From: Rhodopseudomonas palustris
GTDB lineage: Bacteria > Pseudomonadota > Alphaproteobacteria > Rhizobiales > Xanthobacteraceae
Length of the DNA: 64,000 bases
Direction: 5' to 3'
Assembly: GCF_013415845.1 (NCBI RefSeq)
Contig: NZ_CP058907.1
Span: 4,030,001-4,094,000 of the forward strand
Below are positions 19,744 through 28,636 of the stretch, piece after piece. The position numbers and the translations under genes are program-made. The notes beneath the pieces are model-generated. The model did not search any database. It worked only from the letters and a program-made list of their open reading frames with translations, and was not told where the DNA came from. Positions within the stretch are counted from its first letter, which is position 1. Each line of letters opens with the position of its first letter.

Positions 19744-20910
19744 TCACTCCGCCGGCTTCGGTTGAATCACGCCGTCTTCCCGCGCCGCGCTGTCCGCGGT
19801 GTCGGTCGGCGGCAGCTTGCGCGAGGCCAGCCACGCATTGACGGTGCCGACGATGCCCTTCGGCAGCAGCAGCGTCACCGCCACGAACAGCGCGCCGAGC
19901 ATGAACAACCAATACGGCGCCAGCGGCCCGGAGGTGAACACCGTCTTGGCGTAGTTGACGACGATCGCACCCAGCGCGGCGCCCACCAGCGTGCCGCGAC
20001 CGCCGACCGCGACCCAGATCACCGCCTCGATCGAGTTGGCGGGGGCGAATTCGCTCGGGTTGATGATGCCGACCTGCGGGACGTACAGCGCGCCCGCGAC
20101 GCCGGCCATGCACGCCGACAGCGTGAACACGAACAGCTTGTAGGACTCGACACGATAGCCGAGGAACCGGGTGCGGCTTTCGGCATCGCGGATCGCGATC
20201 AGCACCTTGCCAAGCTTGGAGGTAACGACCGCCCGGCAGATGAAGAAGCCGATCGCCAGCGCCAAACAGCTCAGCATGAACAGCGCCGCGCGGGTGCCGT
20301 CGGCCTGGACGTTGAAGCCGAGGATGTCCTTGAAATCGGTCAGGCCGTTATTGCCGCCGAAACCGAAATCGTTGCGGAAGAACGCCAGCAGCAACGCATA
20401 GGTCATCGCTTGGGTGATGATCGACAGATACACGCCGGTGACGCGGGAGCGGAACGCCAGCCAGCCGAAGCAGAAGGCGAGCAGGCCCGGCACCAGCAGC
20501 ACCATCACGGCCGCGAACCAGAACATGTCGAAGCCGTACCAGTACCAGGGCAGCTCCTTCCAGTTCAGGAACACCATGAAGTCCGGAAGGGTCGGATTGG
20601 CATAGACGCCGCGGGTGCCGATCTGGCGCATCAGATACATGCCCATCGCGTAGCCGCCGAGCGCGAAGAAAGCGCCGTGGCCGAGCGAGAGGATGCCGCA
20701 ATAGCCCCAGATCAGATCGATCGACAGCGCGAGCAACGCGTAGCAGACGTATTTGCCGAACAGCGAGATCAGATAGGTCGGCACATGCAGCGCCGACGAC
20801 TCCGGCGTCAGCAGATTGAGCAGCGGCAGCAGGATTCCGATCGCAGCGAGCAGCACCAGAAAGATCGTCGCCCCGCGATCGAGCGAGCGGGTGAGGATGT
20901 GCGGAGTCAT
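19744..20910 (-). CDS. urtC: Urea ABC transporter permease UrtC
   Basis: An inner-membrane permease of the branched-chain amino acid/urea type, 388 residues with about ten hydrophobic segments. The permease motif ILSLGHGAFFALGGYAMGMY lies near residue 75. The conserved region GVAGALYVPQVGIINPSEFAP and the segment AVIWVAVGGRGTLVGAALGA identify UrtC. A gap of about 360 bp that holds two repeats separates it from urtB, so the two permeases may be differently expressed. Confidence 0.95.
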   Translation of the reverse strand: MTPHILTRSLDRGATIFLVLLAAIGILLPLLNLLTPESSALHVPTYLISLFGKYVCYALLALSIDLIWGYCGILSLGHGAFFALGGYAMGMYLMRQIGTRGVYANPTLPDFMVFLNWKELPWYWYGFDMFWFAAVMVLLVPGLLAFCFGWLAFRSRVTGVYLSIITQAMTYALLLAFFRNDFGFGGNNGLTDFKDILGFNVQADGTRAALFMLSCLALAIGFFICRAVVTSKLGKVLIAIRDAESRTRFLGYRVESYKLFVFTLSACMAGVAGALYVPQVGIINPSEFAPANSIEAVIWVAVGGRGTLVGAALGAIVVNYAKTVFTSGPLAPYWLFMLGALFVAVTLLLPKGIVGTVNAWLASRKLPPTDTADSAAREDGVIQPKPAE

Positions 20911-20933
20911 GACGCCACCCCTCCGTCATTGCG

Positions 20934-21042
20934 AGGAGCCCCCGGATCGGCGCTTCGCGCCGTCCGAGGACAGGCTCCGCGACGAAGCAATCCAGAGTCC
21001 AGTGCACGAAGCTCTGGATTGCTTCGCTTCGCTCGCAATGAC
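20934..21042. repeat. Palindromic repeat, GTCATTGCGAG family, between urtB and urtC
   Basis: It starts GTCATTGCGAGGAGC, contains GACGAAGCAATCCAGAG and its inverse CTCTGGATTGCTTCG, and ends CTCGCAATGACG. Relative to other copies the left arm carries an extra inner segment with CGGCGCTTCGCGCCG. With the next repeat it accounts for the gene-free stretch 20911-21268. Confidence 0.8.
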
Positions 21043-21120
21043 GTGGCTGATGCCGTGCGTGTCGCCGCGTTGCGGCGTGTGTCGAACCATGAGCCTGCAA
21101 GTGACGAGCGAGCACGACCA

Positions 21121-21232
21121 ACTCCCCTCCCCCTTGCGGGGAGGGGTCGGGGGTGGGGGTCCACAAGGGCTAAGCTTGTGGCAGGCCCCCTCACCCCAGC
21201 CCTCTCCCGCAGGCGGGAGAGGGAGTTCGGCT
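21121..21232. repeat. Inverted repeat pair, GGGGAGGGG / CCCTCTCCC family
   Basis: The left arm is CCCCTCCCCCTTGCGGGGAG followed by GGGTCGGGGGTGGGGG. The right arm is CCCCCTCACCCCAGCCCTCT followed by CCCGCAGGCGGGAGAGGG. They point toward each other with about 25 bp between them, so the two arms form a compact unit of the same kind as the ends of the DUF559 element at 58616-59053. Confidence 0.78.
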
Positions 21233-21268
21233 GCGGCGCGGAGTGAAGGTGTTGCATTCCGATCATCC

Positions 21269-22882
21269 TCATGCCTCCACCGCACGACCCTTGAGCGCGA
21301 ACAGGCCGCGAGGGCGCTTTTGGATGAACAGGATGATCAGCACCAGGATGGCGATCTTGCCGAGCACGGCGCCGGCGACCGGCTCCAGGAACTTATTGGC
21401 GATACCGAGCGAGAACGCGCCGACCAGCGTGCCCCACAGGTTTCCGACGCCGCCGAACACCACCACCATGAAGCTATCGATGATGTAGCTCTGGCCGAGG
21501 TTCGGCGAGACGTTGTCGATCTGCGACAGCGCCACACCGGCAATGCCGGCGATGCCGGAGCCAAGCCCGAAGGTCAGCGCATCGACCCGCGACGTGGCAA
21601 TCCCCATCGACGCCGCCATCCGGCGGTTCTGCGTCACCGCCCGCATCTCCAGGCCGAGCGAGGTGTAGCGCAGCATCGCCAGCAGCAGGGCGAACACCGC
21701 CAGCGTGAAGCACAGGATCCACAGCCGATTGTAGGTGATGGTCATCTCACCGAGTTCGAATGCACCGCTCATCCAGCTCGGATTGCCGACCTCGCGATTG
21801 GTCGGACCGAACAGCGTGCGAACCGCCTGCTGCAGGATCAGCGACAGGCCCCAGGTGGCGAGCAGCGTTTCCAAAGGACGACCGTAGAGAAAGCGGATCA
21901 CGGTGCGCTCGATCAGCACGCCGATCGCGCCGGCGACCAGGAAGGCGAGCGGCACCGCGATCAGCAGTGAGTAGTCGAACAGCGCCGGATAGCGGGTGCG
22001 GATCGCCTCCTGCACCACGAAGGTGGTGTAGGCGCCGAGCATCACCATCTCGCCATGCGCCATGTTGATCACGCCCATCACCCCGAAGGTGATGGCGAGA
22101 CCGATCGCGGCGAGCAGCAGCACCGAGCCGAGCGACAGCCCGTACCAAGCATTCTGCGCCATCGACCAGATCGCCAGATTGCGCTCGATCGATGCCTTGG
22201 CGCCGGCGATGCCGCTGGCGACGGCCGCGCTCTGGTTCGACGGCGCGCCGGTGAGCAGCGCCATCGCCTCCTGATCGCCGCGCGCCTTGATGGTGGCGAC
22301 CGCATCCAGCTTGTCGGCATCGGAGGCGCCCTGCTTGAACAGCAGGATCGACGCCCGCGCTTCGGTGAAGGCGCGCTTGGCGGCAGCGTTCTTTTCCGCC
22401 TTCAGCGCTGCCTCGACGGTCGGCAGCATGGTCTCGTCGTGCGATTTGAACACCGACTGCGCCGCCTGGATCCGCTTGTCGAGATCCGGCGACAGCAGCG
22501 TCAGGCCGGCCATCGCGCCGGCGACGACGCGGCGCAGCTTGTTGTTGAGCCGCACCGCGCTGGCCTTGGCCGGCAGCGCACCGACCGCCTCGCCGGTCGC
22601 CGCATTGGCGATCTTGCCGTCGTCGGTCTTGATGAAGGCCGCCTTGCTGTCCGGATCAGCGTAGAGCTTGCCGTCCTGTAGCGCGGTGATGATCACCGCA
22701 GCGCGCGGATTGCCGCTGGCGACCAGCTTGCCGATCGCGTCCTCGCTGTCGGAAAAGGAATCTTGGGCGAATTGCGCGATGGCATCCTCATAGGGACCGG
22801 CCACTGCGGGCAAGCTCCCCAATGTGGCGAACGCGATCGCGACCGCGGCAAACAGAATGCGCGTCAGATGGATGAGAGGCAC
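21269..22882 (-). CDS. urtB: Urea ABC transporter permease UrtB
   Basis: The first permease of the urea importer, 537 residues. A signal peptide (residues 1-28, ending PAVAGPY) leads a soluble extracytoplasmic domain of about 220 residues, normal for UrtB. The membrane part starts near LSLGSVLLLAAIGLAITFGVM and has the permease motif MGVINMAHGEMVMLGAYTTF. GSGIAGIAGVALSQIDNVSPNLG and VVVFGGVGNLWGTLVGA follow. It lies about 110 bp after urtA on the same strand. Confidence 0.96.
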   Translation of the reverse strand: MPLIHLTRILFAAVAIAFATLGSLPAVAGPYEDAIAQFAQDSFSDSEDAIGKLVASGNPRAAVIITALQDGKLYADPDSKAAFIKTDDGKIANAATGEAVGALPAKASAVRLNNKLRRVVAGAMAGLTLLSPDLDKRIQAAQSVFKSHDETMLPTVEAALKAEKNAAAKRAFTEARASILLFKQGASDADKLDAVATIKARGDQEAMALLTGAPSNQSAAVASGIAGAKASIERNLAIWSMAQNAWYGLSLGSVLLLAAIGLAITFGVMGVINMAHGEMVMLGAYTTFVVQEAIRTRYPALFDYSLLIAVPLAFLVAGAIGVLIERTVIRFLYGRPLETLLATWGLSLILQQAVRTLFGPTNREVGNPSWMSGAFELGEMTITYNRLWILCFTLAVFALLLAMLRYTSLGLEMRAVTQNRRMAASMGIATSRVDALTFGLGSGIAGIAGVALSQIDNVSPNLGQSYIIDSFMVVVFGGVGNLWGTLVGAFSLGIANKFLEPVAGAVLGKIAILVLIILFIQKRPRGLFALKGRAVEA

Positions 22883-22991
22883 TGAAGTATCCCGGCAAGG
22901 ATGAAGGTGCGTCGGCGGATGGAAAGGGCGGCGCGCACCGGCGTCGCCGCCCTTTCGCTTGTCGGACGTCAGCAGATGACCAGGCGAACCG

Positions 22992-24314
22992 TCAGGTGCC
23001 CTGGCCGCCGCACTTCTTGGTCACGGTGTTGTAGTTACCGCACTTCAGCGTCACCCAGTCACCGATCAGGTCCTTCGAGCCTTCCAGCTCCTTCGACCAG
23101 GCGTCGCCCGGCACCAAGCCCGGGGTCTTCCACACCACGTCGAACTGGCCGTCGGCCTTGATCTCGCCGATGAACACCGGCTTGGTGATGTGGTGGTTCG
23201 GCAGCATTTCAGAGATGCCGCCGGTCAGGTTCGGCGCCTTGGTGCCCGGCAGCGCGTCGATCACCTTGTCCGGATCGACCGAGCCGGCCTTCTCGACCGC
23301 CTTCACCCACATGTTGAAGCCGATCACGTGGGCTTCCATCGGGTCGTTGGTCACGCGCTTCGGATTCTTGGTGTAGGCCTGCCAGTCCTTGATGAACTGC
23401 TCGTTCTCGGGGGTCTTGATCGACTGGAAGTAGTTCCAGGCGGCGAGATGGCCGACCAGCGGCTTGGTGTCGATGCCGGCGAGTTCTTCTTCGCCGACCG
23501 AGAACGCCACCACCGGAATGTCGGTGGCCTTGATGCCCTGGTTGCCGAGCTCCTTGTAGAACGGCACGTTGGCGTCGCCGTTGATGGTAGACACCACGGC
23601 GGTCTTCTTGCCGGCGGAGCCGAACTTCTTGATGTCGGCGACGATGGTCTGCCAGTCCGAGTGGCCGAACGGGGTGTAGTTGATCATGATGTCTTCGGAC
23701 TTGACGCCCTTCGACTTCAGATAGGCTTCGAGGATCTTGTTGGTGGTGCGCGGATAGACGTAGTCGGTGCCAGCCAGCACCCAGCGCTCGACCTTTTCTT
23801 CCTTGGCGAGATAGTCGACCGCCGGGATCGCCTGCTGGTTCGGCGCGGCGCCGGTGTAGAATACGTTGCGCTCGCTCTCCTCGCCTTCGTACTGCACCGG
23901 ATAGAACAGGATCGAGTTCAGCTCCTTGAACACCGGCAGCACTGACTTGCGCGACACCGAGGTCCAGCAGCCGAACACCACCGAGACCTTGTCCTTGGTG
24001 ATCAGCTCGCGGGCCTTCTCGGCGAACAGCGGCCAGTTCGACGCCGGATCGACCACCACCGCCTCGAGCTTCTTGCCGAGCACGCCGCCCTTCTTGTTCT
24101 GCTCGTCGATCAGAAACAGCACCGTGTCCTTCAGCGTGGTCTCGCTGATCGCCATGGTGCCGGACAGCGAATGCAGCACGCCCACCTTGATGGTGTCGTC
24201 CGCAGCCTTGGCCGGCCCGAACGCCGACAGGCCCAGAGCCAGGCCGGCCGCCGCGGCCAGCCAGCTCCGGCGGCTGATCGGGGTCGCTCCGAGTCGCTTG
24301 GTTTCAATACGCAT
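22992..24314 (-). CDS. urtA: Urea ABC transporter substrate-binding protein UrtA
   Basis: The periplasmic urea receptor, 440 residues. The N-terminus has a twin-arginine-like stretch (SRRSWLAAAAGLALGLSAF) ending in GPAKA, so it is exported. The mature protein shows IKVGVLHSLSGTMAISETTL, FGCWTSVSRKSVLPVFKE and NSILFYPVQYEGEESERNVF, all typical of UrtA/FmdD proteins. It opens the urt operon; a sigma-54-type promoter lies about 67 bp before its start. Confidence 0.96.
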   Translation of the reverse strand: MRIETKRLGATPISRRSWLAAAAGLALGLSAFGPAKAADDTIKVGVLHSLSGTMAISETTLKDTVLFLIDEQNKKGGVLGKKLEAVVVDPASNWPLFAEKARELITKDKVSVVFGCWTSVSRKSVLPVFKELNSILFYPVQYEGEESERNVFYTGAAPNQQAIPAVDYLAKEEKVERWVLAGTDYVYPRTTNKILEAYLKSKGVKSEDIMINYTPFGHSDWQTIVADIKKFGSAGKKTAVVSTINGDANVPFYKELGNQGIKATDIPVVAFSVGEEELAGIDTKPLVGHLAAWNYFQSIKTPENEQFIKDWQAYTKNPKRVTNDPMEAHVIGFNMWVKAVEKAGSVDPDKVIDALPGTKAPNLTGGISEMLPNHHITKPVFIGEIKADGQFDVVWKTPGLVPGDAWSKELEGSKDLIGDWVTLKCGNYNTVTKKCGGQGT

Positions 24315-24380
24315 GAGGTGTCATCTCCCTGACGCAGACATGATGCGCGGCCCCAACGGCCGTCTGCGGCAAGGAAGATC

Positions 24381-24395
24381 GCAAGAAGTATGCCA
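24381..24395 (-). promoter_or_regulatory. Predicted sigma-54 promoter of the urt operon
   Basis: Read on the minus strand the site is TGGCATACTTCTTGC. It has the GG of the -24 element and the GC of the -12 element with the required 10 bases between. Transcription would start near 24370, giving a leader of about 55 bases before urtA. Urea uptake is commonly under nitrogen control through NtrC and RpoN, so the site makes sense. I found no clear NtrC-binding palindrome upstream. The remainder of the gap 24315-24801 is AT-rich at 24430-24620 and shows no gene. Confidence 0.6.
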
Positions 24396-24771
24396 TGCCC
24401 TCGGATGCGCCTAAGGCGATGATCGGGCGAGACAATTCGGATTAGAGCAAAGTTCGCTATGAGCACGTCAGCCCAATGAATGGGCAGAAGCAATGACCGC
24501 ACATTGGCCATCCAGCACAACAAATAATCAAATGTTCGCAAGCTGATTAATTATTGCACTTTCCTGCCAATCGCGAAGGAACAGCAATTGGACCTTGAAA
24601 GCAGTGCAGCGATGTTCCATATGACTGTGAGAGACCTAGAGAATCATCAGGTCGTTGCGAGCCGCGTGTTCTGATCCCGCGTTCTGTCCTGAACAGCGGT
24701 TTCTGGTTCGCCTTTCATCCGATAATAGCCGACGTTCCGGACACGCGAGCGTCTCAGAGTTTCCAAGCGCA

Positions 24772-24790
24772 CCCGACGGGCTCCGTCGGG
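24772..24790 (+). promoter_or_regulatory. Hairpin immediately before the DEAD-box helicase start
   Basis: A perfect 8-bp GC-rich stem, CCCGACGG and CCGTCGGG, with a 3-base loop GCT is followed by CGTTTGCTTTC and then the ATG at 24802. This resembles an intrinsic terminator or attenuator and leaves no room for a normal Shine-Dalgarno sequence. It could control helicase expression, for example by temperature, which is inference. Confidence 0.55.
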
Positions 24791-24801
24791 CGTTTGCTTT
24801 C

Positions 24802-26226
24802 ATGATGGAAAGAACCAACCTTTTGACCTCCTTTCAGGAATTCGGCCTCGCCGATCCGATCGCTCGCGCTCTTCAGGAAGAAAACTACCACACCCCCACG
24901 CCGATCCAGGCGCAGACTATCCCCCTCGCCCTCGCCGGCCGCGACGTCGTCGGCATTGCCCAGACCGGCACCGGCAAGACCGCCTCGTTCGCGCTGCCGA
25001 TCCTGCACCGCCTGTTGCAGAACCGGATCAAGCCGGCCTCCAAGACCTGCCGCGTGCTGGTGCTGAGCCCGACCCGCGAGCTCTCCGGCCAGATCCTCGA
25101 CAGCTTCAATGCCTATGGCCGCCACATCCATCTCAGCGCCGCGCTGGCGATCGGCGGCGTGCCGATGGGCCGCCAGGTTCGCAGCCTGATGGGCGGCGTC
25201 GACGTCCTCGTCGCCACTCCGGGCCGCCTGCTCGACCTCGTCCAGGGCAACGCGCTCAAGCTCGCACATGTCGAATTCCTGGTGCTGGACGAAGCCGACC
25301 GCATGCTCGACATGGGCTTCATCAACGACATCCGGAAGATCGTCGCCAAGCTGCCGATCAAGCGGCAGACGCTGTTCTTCTCGGCTACCATGCCGAAGGA
25401 TATCGCCGACCTCGCCGAGCAAATGCTGCGTGACCCTGCCCGCGTGGCGGTGACGCCGGTGTCCTCGACGGTGGAGCGGATCAACCAGCGGGTGATCCAG
25501 CTCGACCATTCCGCCAAGCCGGCCGCGCTCGCCCAGATCCTCAAGGACGACAAGGTCAATCAGGCGCTGGTCTTCACCCGCACCAAGCATGGTGCCGACA
25601 AGGTGGTGAAGGGCCTCGCCCGGGCCGGTATTACCGCCGACGCGATTCACGGTAACAAGTCGCAGAACTACCGCGAGCGCGTGCTGGCGGCATTCCGCAC
25701 CGGCGAATTGCGCACCCTGGTAGCGACCGATATCGCCGCGCGCGGTATCGACGTCGACGGCGTGTCGCATGTGGTCAACTTCGATCTGCCGAATATTCCG
25801 GAGACCTACGTCCACCGCATCGGCCGCACCGCGCGCGCCGGAGCGGATGGCACTGCAATCTCGCTTTGCGCCGGCGAAGAGATGGCGTATCTGCGCGACA
25901 TCGAAAAACTGATCAAGGTGTCGTTGCCGAAGGAAGATCGCCGTACCCCGGGCGCCCACGCTGCTCCCACCCCGCCCCCGCATCGCGGCCCCCGTCAAGC
26001 GCCCCACGGCCATTCTCCGCGCAATGGCGATGCACCGACGCGGGGAAAGAATCATCGGCGCCGCGGGCCCGCAGCCGGGCCTGCCCGCCAGTCGGACGCC
26101 AGCCGCCACGAGGCGGCGCCGCGACCGCAGCACGGTGGCAACGGCGAGGGACTGCAGGGCGTGGCGTTTTTGCAGCGCAAAAACCGTCCGGCGCAGCCGA
26201 CCGCTCAGCACCGACCGCATCGCTAA
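24802..26226 (+). CDS. DEAD-box ATP-dependent RNA helicase (RhlE-like)
   Basis: The 474-residue protein has the full helicase set: Q motif PTPIQAQTIPLAL, Walker A AQTGTGKT, PTREL, VATPGRLLDL, DEAD in LVLDEADRMLDMGF, SAT, ATDIAARGIDVDGV and HRIGRTARAG. The last 100 residues are a basic, proline- and histidine-rich tail. I chose the ATG at 24802, directly before the family N-terminus MMERTNLLTSFQEFGLADPI; the frame is open further upstream but that part is not family-like and would include a hairpin. It is followed after 24 bp by infA, and a cold-shock gene is close by, which fits a role in RNA unwinding during cold or growth changes. Confidence 0.92.
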   Translation: MMERTNLLTSFQEFGLADPIARALQEENYHTPTPIQAQTIPLALAGRDVVGIAQTGTGKTASFALPILHRLLQNRIKPASKTCRVLVLSPTRELSGQILDSFNAYGRHIHLSAALAIGGVPMGRQVRSLMGGVDVLVATPGRLLDLVQGNALKLAHVEFLVLDEADRMLDMGFINDIRKIVAKLPIKRQTLFFSATMPKDIADLAEQMLRDPARVAVTPVSSTVERINQRVIQLDHSAKPAALAQILKDDKVNQALVFTRTKHGADKVVKGLARAGITADAIHGNKSQNYRERVLAAFRTGELRTLVATDIAARGIDVDGVSHVVNFDLPNIPETYVHRIGRTARAGADGTAISLCAGEEMAYLRDIEKLIKVSLPKEDRRTPGAHAAPTPPPHRGPRQAPHGHSPRNGDAPTRGKNHRRRGPAAGPARQSDASRHEAAPRPQHGGNGEGLQGVAFLQRKNRPAQPTAQHRPHR

Positions 26227-26250
26227 CGAACAGCCGATCTGGAGATACCG

Positions 26251-26529
26251 ATGGCCAAAGAAGAGCTGATCCAGTTCGAAGGACTGGTGACCGAAATTCT
26301 GCCCGACGCGCGCTATCGCGTGCAGCTCGATACCGGACATGAAATCGTCGCCTATACCGCCGGCAAGATGAAGAAGAATCGCATCAAGACGCTGGCCGGC
26401 GACCGGGTCACGGTCGAGATGTCACCATACGATCTGGAGAAGGGCCGGCTGATCTTCCGTCATAAGGACGAGCGTCCGGGCGGTCCGCCGCGCAGTGGTC
26501 CGCCGCGCGGTCAGTTCCGCCGCCGCTAA
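26251..26529 (+). CDS. infA: Translation initiation factor IF-1
   Basis: IF-1 binds the A site of the 30S subunit during initiation. The S1-like fold is visible: [40 protein letters not shown] and the ribosome-contacting [20 protein letters not shown]. The family is usually about 72 residues; here a tail of some 20 residues rich in P, G and R ([16 protein letters not shown]) brings it to 92. It lies 24 bp after the helicase and may be co-transcribed. Many Rhizobiales carry more than one infA-like gene, so this may not be the only copy. Confidence 0.93.
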   Translation: MAKEELIQFEGLVTEILPDARYRVQLDTGHEIVAYTAGKMKKNRIKTLAGDRVTVEMSPYDLEKGRLIFRHKDERPGGPPRSGPPRGQFRRR

Positions 26530-26550
26530 GGGCGAGCTGCCTAATAACAA

Positions 26551-26577
26551 GGCGCTTTGCCGACCCGGCAAAGCGCC
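26551..26577 (+). terminator. Strong hairpin after infA
   Basis: A perfect 12-bp stem, GGCGCTTTGCCG and CGGCAAAGCGCC, with loop ACC. No T-run follows, so it may be a terminator with little sequence help or an mRNA 3' stabiliser. It closes the helicase-infA unit. Confidence 0.6.
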
Positions 26578-26810
26578 CGAAGCCCCATACTTTCCGGAAC
26601 CGCGAGGCTCAAAAAATCGCGCATGCCAGGATTGTTTTGGGGACAGGCTTCGCATAATATCTGTTAATCGATTTTCGGCCGGACGACATTAGCTATCCAC
26701 CGGTACAGCCGGTTCAGAACGCTGACGACCCTTCCAAAAATTCGATCTCACCAGCCCACCGAGACAAAGTGGGCATCGACCGTGTCTATATTGAGAAGGG
26801 ACTACCACCC

Positions 26811-27023
26811 GTGAGCATGGGAACCGTGAAGTGGTTCAACGCGACCAAGGGCTACGGCTTCATCCAGCCGGATGATGGCGGCAACGACGTGTTCGTGCAC
26901 ATCAGCGCTGTCGAGCGTGCCGGTCTCGGCACCCTGCGCGAGGGCCAGAAGATCAGCTACGAAATCGTCGCCGATCGCCGCTCTGGCAAGTCGTCGGCCG
27001 ACAATCTGCGCGCTGCAAGCTGA
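26811..27023 (+). CDS. Cold-shock protein (CspA family)
   Basis: A 70-residue single-stranded nucleic acid-binding protein. RNP1 is [10 protein letters not shown] and RNP2 is [11 protein letters not shown] chose the GTG at 26811 (giving [10 protein letters not shown]) with AGAAGGG about ten bases upstream; the ATG at 26817 is a possible alternative. The long space before it (26578-26810) could hold a structured leader as in other csp genes. A terminator follows. Confidence 0.93.
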   Translation: MSMGTVKWFNATKGYGFIQPDDGGNDVFVHISAVERAGLGTLREGQKISYEIVADRRSGKSSADNLRAAS

Positions 27024-27049
27024 GCAGATTTCGGTTCTGAACCGAATGG

Positions 27050-27081
27050 GGCCGCGCCAACAGCGCGGCCTCTTTCATTTT
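27050..27081 (+). terminator. Rho-independent terminator after the cold-shock gene
   Basis: The stem GGCCGCGC and GCGCGGCC with loop CAACA is followed by TCTTTCATTTT. This is a classic intrinsic terminator for the csp transcript. Confidence 0.85.
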
Positions 27082-27136
27082 GGGCATGCTCGGCGTGAAG
27101 GAAGCCGCCGGATCGATCACGGCGAGGCGGAGAGCG

Positions 27137-27763
27137 TTAGTTCGTCGGGCACATTGTGGTGCCGTACAGCACACAGAGCGATTGCCGAGGCCGCGTGTAG
27201 GACTGGTCCGTCAGACTGATGCCAGCCTGTGGAATGAAGTACGCGACCGTCGGCTGATACTGATAGCTGACTTCACTCAGGATCAGATAGGTGTTGGCGA
27301 CTTTGAGTCCATCCGGAATCGCGATGGTGTCACCCGCCTGCCGCGTCGAGTTCGCCACTGTCGCGGTGGCCGAGCCGCCACTTTGCGTCACCGTCCCCGT
27401 CTTGCTCCACTGCACCGTGGCAACCTGGTTCTTGTTGACGAAGATCTCGGTGATCGTCGCTTTGACTGGAGTAGCTGCATACGGGGTCAACACGCCGTAG
27501 CTCGCAGCAAACACGTTCTTGAGGTCGTTGTCAGTGACGCTGGTCGCCTGCGACACCAGGTCCGACAAGGTTCGCGCGACCAACGTCACCTTGCGATCGA
27601 CGGCGATACCGGAAGTGACTTCGACGGTTGCGAGGAACATCACCAGCATCACCGGCACGATGATTGCGAATTCGATCGCGGCCACGCCGCGGCGATCACG
27701 TTGCAGCTGCCGCAGCAACACGAGCGATCGAGCAAGAAGAAGACGTTGAAAACTAAAACGCAT
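27137..27763 (-). CDS. TadE/TadG-like pilus assembly protein
   Basis: The 208-residue protein has a basic N-terminus, then the pseudopilin-like motif DRRGVAAIEFAIIVPVMLVM (about residues 23-42) with the conserved glutamate, followed by one membrane helix and an extracytoplasmic domain. This is the design of TadE minor pseudopilins of Flp/Tad pili. It is 12 bp downstream of a second TadE-like gene on the same strand and points away from the main cpa cluster. Confidence 0.82.
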   Translation of the reverse strand: MRFSFQRLLLARSLVLLRQLQRDRRGVAAIEFAIIVPVMLVMFLATVEVTSGIAVDRKVTLVARTLSDLVSQATSVTDNDLKNVFAASYGVLTPYAATPVKATITEIFVNKNQVATVQWSKTGTVTQSGGSATATVANSTRQAGDTIAIPDGLKVANTYLILSEVSYQYQPTVAYFIPQAGISLTDQSYTRPRQSLCVLYGTTMCPTN

Positions 27764-27775
27764 CGCGCTGCTCGC

Positions 27776-28309
27776 TCAAGGCTCGTTGCGGAACGCGGCG
27801 GTTGCCGACAGCAGTCGCTTACCACCAGCGAGATTCGAGGTGTCGAAACCGAGCCCGGTGACGAACAACGGCCATTGATAGAAGGCGCGAACGACGATGA
27901 TGTCTCCGGCCTTGCCGATGTTGTACTGCATGTTGTCGACGAACTTCTTGTTGCTGTCGATCGGCGTGGTGATACTGACCGTACCGAAGTCGCTGCCGTA
28001 GTTTTGCACGTCGACGCGGACAATACTGCAGTCGAACAAAGAGATGAGACGCTTACAGACCTCGGTCTTGAATTGGTCCTGCGTCATTGAGGCGTCCTGC
28101 GCCTGCCGCGTAAAGATCAGCCGCGACGAATCCTGAACCGCGGTCTCCAGTACCTGGCTGGCGAAAAAGATCATTGCCACTTCAATGATCGCGAACAACA
28201 ACGCGAAAAAAATCGGGGCAACGATCGCAAATTCGACCGCCGCAGAGCCCTTCCGGTTCCGACGAAATTTGCGAGCCATTGCCCGCGCTGGTGAAACGAT
28301 GGACGGCAT
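27776..28309 (-). CDS. TadE-like minor pseudopilin
   Basis: The 177-residue protein has RNRKGSAAVEFAIVAPIFFA near residues 18-37 (G-x4-E-F pseudopilin cleavage context), one hydrophobic helix and an exported domain. TadE-family proteins help build the Flp pilus. It is the upstream member of a tadE-tadE pair. A CtrA-like sequence, TTAACCGCGCGTCAA, lies about 100 bp upstream at 28413-28427. Confidence 0.85.
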   Translation of the reverse strand: MPSIVSPARAMARKFRRNRKGSAAVEFAIVAPIFFALLFAIIEVAMIFFASQVLETAVQDSSRLIFTRQAQDASMTQDQFKTEVCKRLISLFDCSIVRVDVQNYGSDFGTVSITTPIDSNKKFVDNMQYNIGKAGDIIVVRAFYQWPLFVTGLGFDTSNLAGGKRLLSATAAFRNEP

Positions 28310-28636
28310 CGATCCGTAGCCCTCTTCCGTCAGTCAACCTCTATTCAAGGCAACCTAATCGCAACACATTGTGGAAGTGTTTCGCTGTATTGAAACGAAA
28401 TGCGACGCGCTGTTAACCGCGCGTCAACCACGACGTTCTGGCCACCAGGGAGCCATCCCGAACAGCCGCCGCAGACTTGGTGTTGGCGGTCCCGACGCGC
28501 CACTCGCGTGCTCGTTGAGCCTACCGGTCTGCCCCATGGCGGACCTGAAGTCGCATTCCAATATCCCAGCGTCTCGCGACGCTGTCAGATCCGCGCGCAG
28601 TTCTAAGATTCCCAATCGACGCACGATGCCTCCAGT

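Noticed and set aside
24754..26340. A 528-codon minus-strand frame across the helicase and infA
   Set aside because: It spans two well-supported genes on the other strand and has no domain.
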